Part shown: positions 5,827 through 11,207 of the stretch, one piece after another
Position numbering within the stretch: position 1 is the first letter of the stretch
How the letters are laid out: every line of letters starts with the position of its first letter
Origin: Cellvibrionales bacterium UBA7375
GTDB taxonomy: Bacteria; Pseudomonadota; Gammaproteobacteria; Pseudomonadales; Porticoccaceae
Assembly: GCA_002469845.1 (NCBI GenBank)
Contig: DKNZ01000034.1
Coordinates: forward strand, 1-11,207
Length of the DNA: 11,207 nucleotides
Direction of reading: 5' to 3'
The notes under the pieces: generated by a model
What the model saw: the letters and a program-made list of their open reading frames with translations, nothing else
Told to the model about the DNA's origin: nothing
Database searches by the model: none
Translations under genes and position numbers: made by a program

Positions 5827-8070
5827 ATGGCAAAGAAAAAACCTGCAAATGTAGTAAATCGTTTAGTAGTGATCGGGTTGGGCTTAATAGGCTCAAGCCT
5901 TGCTGCATCTGCACGAAACAAAGGTTTGGCCAAAGAGGTTATTGGAATTTCAAGACGACAGTCTACCCTTGAGATTGCCCTAAATAATGGAATTGTTGAT
6001 CACTGTGCAGATAATTTAGAGCAAATTGCAGGTGAGTTGAGTGAGGGAGATATTGTTGTTATCGGTGTTCCGACCCTTAGCGTTCCTAAGGTTTTGCAAG
6101 AATGTGTTTCATTATTATCCCCTGGGGTCACAATTACAGACGTGGCTAGTGTTAAAGAATCTGTAGTAAATTCAGCTAAGGAGCTTTTTGGTTCCGTGCC
6201 CCCACAATTGGTGCCTGGTCATCCTATTGCGGGCTCAGAGAGAAGTGGGGTAACCGCTGCAAATCCTGACTTATTTGTCGATCATAGGGTGATTTTAACC
6301 CCGATTGAAACAACCCTAGATAGCCATATTGAACGCACGACTAAACTTTGGCAATCGGTTGGTGCCTTAGTGTCATCTATGTCTGTTAAAGAACATGATC
6401 AAATTTTGGCAGCAACCAGTCATTTGCCACATTTTCTTGCCTATGCTCTGGTCGATACATTAGCTGGAATGAGTGAAAAAACAGATATTTTTCGCTATGC
6501 CGCAGGTGGTTTTAGAGATTTCACGCGAATTGCCGCTAGCGATCCAATTATGTGGCGAGATATTGCTATAGCCAATAAAGATGCTGTTATTCAGGTCATG
6601 GATAAAATGATGAATAATCTATCTTTAATGCGCGCCTCAATTGAGAATGAAGATCAACAATATCTCACAAATCTCTTTACTCGGTCTCGCGATGTACGAA
6701 ATCATTATGGAAGTATGCTTGAAAGTAATAAACTGGATACTGGATTACAAAGCCCTATGAATGAAAAAGTAATAAATTATATTGTGTCACCCGGAGGTAA
6801 TGCTCGGGGTGATCTTCGTGTCCCAGGCGACAAATCGATGTCTCACCGATCGATAATGCTGGGTTCTTTAGCTGATGGTATGACCGAGGTAACGGGTTTT
6901 CTTGAGGGTGAGGACAGTTTAGCTACACTACAAGCTTTTCGCGATATGGGCGTTGATATTGAGGGACCCAATGAAGGTCGTCTAGTCATTCGTGGAGTTG
7001 GTCTTCATGGCCTTAAAGCGCCCAAAAAACCTCTGTATCTTGGTAATTCTGGCACTTCTATTCGTCTATTAAGTGGTTTATTAGCAGGCCAAGCATTTGA
7101 CGTTGAGCTTCAAGGTGATTCATCATTGTCAGGAAGACCTATGGGCCGAGTAGCAACACCACTTCGAGAAATGGGTGCAGTTATTGAAACTGAAAAAGAT
7201 GGAACGCCACCGTTGCGTATTAAGGGCGGTCAGAAGCTCAAAGGTATAAATTACACAATGCCTATGGCTAGCGCACAGGTTAAGTCTTGCGTACTTCTAG
7301 CGGGTTTATACGCTGAGGGTGAGACTACAACCCTAGAACCAGCGCCAACAAGAGATCATACCGAGCGTATGTTGCGTGGTTTTAGCTATCGAGTGAATAG
7401 CGATAATGACACGGCATCCCTAAGCGGTGGTGGTCGATTAACGGCTACTCGAATAAACGTACCTTCAGATATTTCATCCTCGGCATTTTTTTTGGTAGCT
7501 GCGGCTATTGTTCCCGGGTCAGATATTACATTGCGCCATGTGGGTGTGAACCCAACCCGTATTGGTGTTATTAATATTCTGCGTCAAATGGGTGCTAACA
7601 TTGAATTATTTAATCCAGCTCAAGTTGGTGATGAGCCGGTAGCCGATATACGTGTTCGTTATGCACCCCTAAAAGGCATCGCAATTCCTGAAGATCAAGT
7701 TCCCTTGGCTATTGATGAGTTTCCAGTATTATTTGTGGCGGCGGCGTGTGCAGAGGGTACTACTATTCTTACGGGTGCTGAAGAGCTTCGAGTTAAAGAG
7801 AGTGATCGTATTCAAAGTATGGCTGATGGTCTTGTAACACTAGGGATTGACGCGGTGGCAACTGATGATGGAATTCGAATCCAAGGTGGTGATATTGGTG
7901 CAGGTGAAGTTGAGAGTTTCGATGATCACCGAATTGCTATGGCATTTAGTATTGCCGGACTGCGAGCTAGCGGTCCAATTACTATAAAAGAGGCTAATAA
8001 TGTAGCCACTTCCTTTCCTAATTTTATTTCATTAGCAAGACAGGTAGGAATCAATATTAAATTGGCATAG
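5827..8070 (+). CDS. tyrA-aroA: Fused prephenate dehydrogenase / 3-phosphoshikimate 1-carboxyvinyltransferase
   Basis: One 747-residue protein joins two aromatic-pathway enzymes. Residues 1-300 are TyrA (prephenate or arogenate dehydrogenase, towards tyrosine). They show the Rossmann motif GLGLIG (17-22), catalytic-type His132 in PGHPIAGS, SHLPHFLAYAL (198-208) and FRDFTR (229-234). The strand beta-2 end is GISRRQS, lacking the Asp expected of NAD enzymes, so NADP is the likely cofactor (inference). Residues from about 318 to the end are AroA (EPSP synthase). They show GDKSMSHR (334-341), GNSGT (406-410), SAQVK (482-486), RDHTE (509-513), NPTR (575-578) and VKESDR (656-661), a class II set often linked to glyphosate tolerance. 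The linker is about 20 residues. Met311 is a possible separate AroA start but has no ribosome binding site. The same fusion is known in Pseudomonas. It follows pheA by 44 bases, without the hisC seen there. The upstream ribosome binding site is weak. Confidence 0.96.
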   Translation: MAKKKPANVVNRLVVIGLGLIGSSLAASARNKGLAKEVIGISRRQSTLEIALNNGIVDHCADNLEQIAGELSEGDIVVIGVPTLSVPKVLQECVSLLSPGVTITDVASVKESVVNSAKELFGSVPPQLVPGHPIAGSERSGVTAANPDLFVDHRVILTPIETTLDSHIERTTKLWQSVGALVSSMSVKEHDQILAATSHLPHFLAYALVDTLAGMSEKTDIFRYAAGGFRDFTRIAASDPIMWRDIAIANKDAVIQVMDKMMNNLSLMRASIENEDQQYLTNLFTRSRDVRNHYGSMLESNKLDTGLQSPMNEKVINYIVSPGGNARGDLRVPGDKSMSHRSIMLGSLADGMTEVTGFLEGEDSLATLQAFRDMGVDIEGPNEGRLVIRGVGLHGLKAPKKPLYLGNSGTSIRLLSGLLAGQAFDVELQGDSSLSGRPMGRVATPLREMGAVIETEKDGTPPLRIKGGQKLKGINYTMPMASAQVKSCVLLAGLYAEGETTTLEPAPTRDHTERMLRGFSYRVNSDNDTASLSGGGRLTATRINVPSDISSSAFFLVAAAIVPGSDITLRHVGVNPTRIGVINILRQMGANIELFNPAQVGDEPVADIRVRYAPLKGIAIPEDQVPLAIDEFPVLFVAAACAEGTTILTGAEELRVKESDRIQSMADGLVTLGIDAVATDDGIRIQGGDIGAGEVESFDDHRIAMAFSIAGLRASGPITIKEANNVATSFPNFISLARQVGINIKLA

Positions 8071-8103
8071 TAATTCTGCTAACAACAAGTATTTGAGAGC
8101 TAA

Positions 8104-8778
8104 ATGGTAAAAATTATTACAGTCGATGGGCCAAGTGGTGCCGGAAAGGGCACTGTGAGCCGCATCTTAGCCAAGCAACTGGGATTTCATTACCTTGATA
8201 GTGGTGCCCTATATCGTCTGTTGGGCCTTGTTGCTGTGCGTCATGGGATAAAAGTTGGACCCAGTAGCGATCTTACTCATTTAGCAAAAAACATGGATGT
8301 TCATTTTGAAGCCCTACCCAATGGACATAATAGGGTATTACTAGAAGGTGAGGATGTAACCAATGAGTTGCGCACCGAAAAAACAGGTGCACTGGCCTCA
8401 AAAGTAGCTGAAAACTCTGATGTTAGGGCCGCGTTATTGCTCCGTCAGCAAGAGTTTGCGAAAAAGCCAGGTCTTGTTGCCGATGGCCGAGATATGGGTA
8501 CAAAAGTTTTTCCGAGCGCTCATCTTAAAATTTTCTTAACGGCTAGTATTGAAGAGCGTGCAAACCGCCGCTGTAAACAGTTGCTAGAACAGGGTGAAAA
8601 TGTTAGTCTTCGCGCCCTCAAGGAGTTAGTCCGCTCCAGAGACGAACGAGATATGAATAGAAAAGCGTCACCCTTAGCAATTGCTGATGATGCAGTTGAG
8701 ATTGACACTTCGGACTTATCGATACAAGAAGCGGTGGATAGGCTGCAAAATTTAGCCATTCTTCGCGGGATAGCCTAG
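8104..8778 (+). CDS. cmk: Cytidylate kinase
   Basis: Cytosolic (d)CMP kinase, 224 residues, close to the E. coli length of 227. It phosphorylates CMP and dCMP with ATP, recycling cytidine nucleotides from RNA and lipid turnover. The ATP-binding P-loop is GPSGAGKGT at 9-17, followed by DSGALYR (32-38), whose Ser/Tyr/Arg contact the CMP. ADGRDMGTKVFP (about 126-137) and the LID-type run RSRDERDMNR (about 178-187) complete the family signature. GAGAG at 8095-8099 serves as ribosome binding site, with short (4-base) spacing. The gene sits 33 bases after aroA and upstream of rpsA, its nearly universal partner in proteobacteria. No terminator follows, so transcripts probably continue into rpsA. Confidence 0.98.
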   Translation: MVKIITVDGPSGAGKGTVSRILAKQLGFHYLDSGALYRLLGLVAVRHGIKVGPSSDLTHLAKNMDVHFEALPNGHNRVLLEGEDVTNELRTEKTGALASKVAENSDVRAALLLRQQEFAKKPGLVADGRDMGTKVFPSAHLKIFLTASIEERANRRCKQLLEQGENVSLRALKELVRSRDERDMNRKASPLAIADDAVEIDTSDLSIQEAVDRLQNLAILRGIA

Positions 8779-8798
8779 CTACCCACATAACCGGTGTA

Positions 8799-8825
8799 TT
8801 AGCAATCGCCAGCTATTATTGCTAA
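8799..8825 (+). promoter_or_regulatory. rpsA leader hairpin I
   Basis: TTAGCAAT at 8799-8806 pairs perfectly with ATTGCTAA at 8818-8825 around an 11-base loop. No T-run follows, so it is not an intrinsic terminator for cmk. It is the first of three successive hairpins in the 148-base gap before rpsA, in the place of the S1 translational operator of enteric bacteria. Confidence 0.5.
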
Positions 8826-8844
8826 GCACTTAACTTTAACTGAC

Positions 8845-8865
8845 CCACATAAACTGGCCATGTGG
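8845..8865 (+). promoter_or_regulatory. rpsA leader hairpin II
   Basis: CCACAT (8845-8850) pairs with ATGTGG (8860-8865) around a nine-base loop. It is followed by a purine-rich single-stranded stretch (AAAAAAGAGA) of the sort S1 could bind. It is the second of the three hairpins preceding rpsA. Confidence 0.5.
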
Positions 8866-8875
8866 AAAAAAGAGA

Positions 8876-8899
8876 TCGGCGCAGATATACCTCTGCCGA
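8876..8899 (+). promoter_or_regulatory. rpsA leader hairpin III
   Basis: TCGG-CG-CAGA (8876-8885) pairs with TCTGCCGA (8892-8899): eight base pairs with a two-base bulge and a six-base loop, TATACC. It ends 27 bases before the rpsA ATG. The Shine-Dalgarno AGGA (8916-8919, seven bases from the start) lies outside the stem and stays exposed. Confidence 0.5.
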
Positions 8900-8926
8900 A
8901 ACTCTGTCAATACTCAGGAAAAATCC

Positions 8927-10600
8927 ATGAGCGAAAATTTTCAAGAACTATTTGAACAAAGTCTAAAAACCGTAGAAATGAATCCAGGCGCTATTATCAC
9001 TGGCGTAATTATTGATGTTGATAAAGATTGGGTTACAGTTCACGCAGGCTTAAAATCTGAAGGTGTTATCCCAGCAGAGCAATTTTACAATGACAAAGGT
9101 GAGTTAGAAGCTAACGTCGGCGATGAGGTACAGGTATCTCTCGAGGCAGTTGAAGATGGTTTCGGTGCTACTCGTCTTTCTCGTGAAAAAGCACGCAGAG
9201 CGGAATCTTGGATTGAGCTTGAAGCTGCACATAATAAAGATGAAATTGTTACTGGTATGATCAGTGGCAAAGTTAAAGGTGGATTCACCGTTGATGTCCG
9301 TGGGTTACGCGCATTTTTGCCGGGATCATTGGTTGACGTTAGACCACTTCGCGAGATTACTCATCTCGAAAATACAGAATTAGAATTTAAAGTCATCAAA
9401 CTAGATGTTAAGCGCAATAATGTTGTTGTTAGCCGCCGAGCGGTAATGGAGAGTGCCAACTCTGCCGAGCGTGAAGAATTGCTGGCCAACATTGAAGAAG
9501 GCGTTTCATTAAAAGGTATTATTAAGAACCTTACTGATTACGGTGCCTTTGTTGATCTAGGTGGTGTAGATGGTCTACTGCATATCACTGATATGTCATG
9601 GAAGCGTATTAAACACCCATCAGAAATGATTAATGTTGGTGATGAGATTGACGTTAAAGTGCTTAAGTTTGACCGCGAGCGCAATCGTGTATCACTGGGC
9701 ATGAAGCAAATGGGTGAAGATCCATGGGGCGACATTAAAGGTCGCTACCCTATTGGCGCTCGCGCTAAAGCTAAGGTTACAAACCTTACTGACTATGGTT
9801 GTTTTGCTGAGTTAGAAGATGGTGTTGAAGGCCTTGTTCACGTATCTGAAATGGATTGGACAAATAAAAATGTTCACCCATCTAAGATTGTTGATCTAGG
9901 TCAAGAAGTTGATGTTATGGTACTTGAAATTGATGAAGAACGTCGTCGTATTTCATTGGGTATCAAGCAGTGCTTCACTAATCCGTGGGATGATTTCGCA
10001 GGCACTAAAACTAAGGGCGATAAGGTTACAGGTAACATCAAATCTATCACTGACTTTGGTATCTTTATCGGTCTTGAAGGCGGTATTGATGGTCTGGTTC
10101 ACCTATCAGATATCTCTTGGAATGAAACCGGTGAAGACGCAGTGCGCAACTTTAAAAAGGGCGAAGAAGTTGAATCTGTTGTCTTGAGCATTGATGCAGA
10201 AAGAGAGCGTATCTCTCTCGGCATCAAACAGCTTTCTGATGATCCATTTAATACCTTCCTAGCATCAAATGATAAGGGTTCTATTGTTACTGGTACCATT
10301 AAAGAAGTTGACGCTAAGGGCGCTGTAATCGATCTTGGTAACGATATTGAAGCCACATTGAAAGCATCGGAATTATCTCGTGAGAGAATTGAAGATGCAC
10401 GCAATGAATTAACCGTTGGCGATAGTATTGAAGCTAAAATTGTTAATGTAGATCGCAAGACGCGCGCTATTAACCTATCAATTAAAGCGAAAGATATTTC
10501 AGAAGAGAAAGAGGCCGTTAAAGCCCATCGTAAAACTGAAACTGATAGTTCTTCACCGGCAACAATTGGTGATCTTATCAAGGCTCAGATGGATAAATAA
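8927..10600 (+). CDS. rpsA: 30S ribosomal protein S1
   Basis: S1 binds mRNA on the 30S subunit and helps unfold it for initiation. At 557 residues it equals the E. coli protein in length. Six S1 (OB-fold) repeats are visible, starting near residues 21, 105, 192, 277, 364 and 451. The first two are the divergent ribosome-anchoring pair, and the central ones carry repeated lines such as VDGLLHITDMSW, VEGLVHVSEMDW and IDGLVHLSDISW. The C-terminal tail ends with a short helix-like IGDLIKAQMDK. The start is set by AGGA at 8916-8919 and by the SENFQELFEQSL N-terminus. This Shine-Dalgarno sequence is better than the degenerate one of E. coli rpsA. The leader contains three hairpins, so autogenous repression by S1 is likely. 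A strong terminator follows 13 bases after the stop. Confidence 0.99.
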   Translation: MSENFQELFEQSLKTVEMNPGAIITGVIIDVDKDWVTVHAGLKSEGVIPAEQFYNDKGELEANVGDEVQVSLEAVEDGFGATRLSREKARRAESWIELEAAHNKDEIVTGMISGKVKGGFTVDVRGLRAFLPGSLVDVRPLREITHLENTELEFKVIKLDVKRNNVVVSRRAVMESANSAEREELLANIEEGVSLKGIIKNLTDYGAFVDLGGVDGLLHITDMSWKRIKHPSEMINVGDEIDVKVLKFDRERNRVSLGMKQMGEDPWGDIKGRYPIGARAKAKVTNLTDYGCFAELEDGVEGLVHVSEMDWTNKNVHPSKIVDLGQEVDVMVLEIDEERRRISLGIKQCFTNPWDDFAGTKTKGDKVTGNIKSITDFGIFIGLEGGIDGLVHLSDISWNETGEDAVRNFKKGEEVESVVLSIDAERERISLGIKQLSDDPFNTFLASNDKGSIVTGTIKEVDAKGAVIDLGNDIEATLKASELSRERIEDARNELTVGDSIEAKIVNVDRKTRAINLSIKAKDISEEKEAVKAHRKTETDSSSPATIGDLIKAQMDK

Positions 10601-10613
10601 TCGGGTCCTTAGT

Positions 10614-10643
10614 AAAAAGGGTGGCTTTGCCACCCTTTTTTTT
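10614..10643 (+). terminator. Intrinsic terminator after rpsA
   Basis: GGGTGGC (10619-10625) and GCCACCC (10629-10635) form a perfect seven-pair GC-rich stem with a TTT loop, followed by eight Ts. Five As before the stem can extend the pairing with the T-run and would make the element work in both directions. It closes the plus-strand run that begins at gyrA. Confidence 0.95.
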
Positions 10644-10674
10644 GCATTTAATTTGGTATAGGGTAAATAAATAC

Positions 10675-10702
10675 TTGTATTCAGCTGAAACTTCAATAAA
10701 AT
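10675..10702 (+). promoter_or_regulatory. Candidate sigma-70 promoter for ihfB
   Basis: TTGTAT at 10675-10680 (four of six matches to TTGACA) is followed after 16 bases by TAAAAT at 10697-10702 (five of six matches to TATAAT). It lies between the rpsA terminator and ihfB and would give a leader of about 60 bases. A promoter is needed here because the terminator separates ihfB from rpsA. Confidence 0.5.
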
Positions 10703-10770
10703 CAAATACTACCGACCTATATAAGCGATCGTATTTCCACTGAAAACCTGGGTAACAAAAAACTATAGTT

Positions 10771-11055
10771 ATGACCAAGTCCGAATTAATTGAAAAGATA
10801 GCCATTAATCAAGATCAATTGCCGGCTCGCGATGTTGAGCAGGCAGTTCGAATGATATTGGAGCGTATGGCAAAAGCCTTGGTGAGCAAGCAGCGTATTG
10901 AGATTCGAGGTTTCGGCAGCTTTTCATTGCATTATCGCGCGCCGCGAACTGGGCGCAACCCTAAGACAGGTGATTCTGTGACACTCACCGGCAAGTACGT
11001 ACCTCATTTTAAGCCTGGCAAAGATCTGCGTGATCGAGCCAACAACGGTTTATAA
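10771..11055 (+). CDS. ihfB: Integration host factor subunit beta
   Basis: IHF-beta pairs with IhfA to form a nucleoid protein that bends DNA sharply at specific sites. It serves in replication, recombination and sigma-54 transcription. The 94-residue length equals that of E. coli. The DNA-binding arm and body are almost identical to enteric IhfB: RIEIRGFGSFSLHYRAPRTG and then GRNPKTGD with the intercalating proline, ending KYVPHFKPGK and LRDRAN. The N-terminal MTKSELIEKIA fixes the start. The ribosome binding site is very poor: the 14 bases before the ATG are AT-rich with no GGA-type core, and the nearest GGGT lies about 17 bases upstream. The gene follows the rpsA terminator and probably has its own promoter. 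No clear terminator is visible after it. Confidence 0.98.
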   Translation: MTKSELIEKIAINQDQLPARDVEQAVRMILERMAKALVSKQRIEIRGFGSFSLHYRAPRTGRNPKTGDSVTLTGKYVPHFKPGKDLRDRANNGL

Positions 11056-11077
11056 GTCATTGCCTATCTAAAAGGTT

Positions 11078-11207
11078 CTATTGCAGAATAAAACCGGTTG
11101 CTGGATAGCGCCTAATAATTCCACCACGAAAATTTTCAAATGGCTGGCTTGATTTAGCTCTTGCTTGCACCGTATTGGTCGGGCAATTGCCATTTTCTAT
11201 ATGATAA
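11078..11207 (-). CDS. Unrecognised protein, C-terminal 42 residues (cut by window edge)
   Basis: The minus-strand frame is open from the right edge to a TAG at 11080-11078, giving 42 residues. The composition is protein-like, with runs YHIENGNCPTNTVQARAKS and FENFRGGIIRRYPATGFILQ before the stop. One Cys and several Pro/Gly residues suggest a folded, possibly exported domain, but I recognise no family. It would converge on ihfB with 22 bases between the stops. A 42-codon open frame could arise by chance, so this is tentative. The genes often found after ihfB in relatives (a LapA-type membrane protein on the same strand) are not seen in the visible 150 bases. Confidence 0.35.
   Translation of the reverse strand, partial: YHIENGNCPTNTVQARAKSSQPFENFRGGIIRRYPATGFILQ

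Noticed and set aside
6757..6780. Possible independent start of AroA at Met311 of the fusion
   Set aside because: There is no stop between the TyrA and AroA parts and no ribosome binding site before this ATG; a single fused protein is the simpler reading and is known in Pseudomonas.
8799..8825. Hairpin after cmk as an intrinsic terminator
   Set aside because: The stem is AT-rich and no T-run follows it, so it does not fit an intrinsic terminator.
10099..10581. 160-codon open frame antisense to rpsA
   Set aside because: It lies wholly opposite a highly conserved gene, has a Ser/Leu/Arg-rich composition typical of antisense translation, and has no sign of its own initiation signals.
10700..10712. 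IHF binding site (WATCAANNNNTTR) in the ihfB promoter for autoregulation
   Set aside because: AATCAA is present but the downstream TTR half is TAC, matching only one of three positions; too weak to call.
11092..11099. AACCGGTT palindrome after ihfB
   Set aside because: An isolated eight-base palindrome without loop, T-run or second copy; no basis for a terminator or operator call.

Overview
The window is a stretch of gammaproteobacterial chromosome with moderately low GC (clearly AT-leaning codon use). The gene order gyrA - pheA - tyrA/aroA fusion - cmk - rpsA - ihfB, with ubiG and an MtaD-like amidohydrolase gene just upstream on the other strand, matches the arrangement known from Pseudomonas and related marine gammaproteobacteria (the 'aromatic supraoperon'). 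The fused TyrA-AroA protein and the Pseudomonas-type PheA support that placement. I cannot name a species; a marine Cellvibrionales/SAR92-like or similar lineage is only a guess.

Layout. Positions 1-470 (minus) hold the first 156 codons of ubiG (ubiquinone biosynthesis), cut by the window edge. Positions 511-1830 (minus) hold an intact 439-residue member of the MtaD/TRZ-ATZ amidohydrolase family that has lost almost every metal-binding and catalytic residue. Positions 1831-2120 are a divergent intergenic region with weak promoter candidates and an orphan open frame with no ATG. Positions 2121-10600 (plus) form one tightly packed run: gyrA (DNA gyrase A), pheA (chorismate mutase/prephenate dehydratase), tyrA-aroA (prephenate dehydrogenase fused to EPSP synthase), cmk (cytidylate kinase) and rpsA (ribosomal protein S1). 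It is closed by a strong intrinsic terminator at 10614-10643. No terminator is visible in any internal gap, so read-through from gyrA to rpsA is plausible. The 148-base cmk-rpsA gap folds into three successive hairpins, which suggests an S1 autoregulatory leader. ihfB (10771-11055) follows behind its own promoter candidate. The right edge carries the apparent 3' end of an unrecognised minus-strand gene.

How the genes fit together. PheA and TyrA-AroA cover the EPSP synthase step of the shikimate pathway and the committed steps to phenylalanine and tyrosine. The two aminotransferase genes (serC, hisC/aromatic aminotransferase) that separate gyrA, pheA and tyrA in Pseudomonas are absent, so those transaminations must be encoded elsewhere. 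Cmk, S1, gyrase A and IHF-beta are housekeeping functions in nucleotide supply, translation and nucleoid structure.

Most of the window is ordinary core genome. The items most worth a second look are the apparently dead amidohydrolase that keeps an intact reading frame, the three-hairpin rpsA leader, the NADP-like cofactor loop in TyrA, and the orphan frame just upstream of gyrA. I saw no mobile element, CRISPR array, tRNA or rRNA gene.
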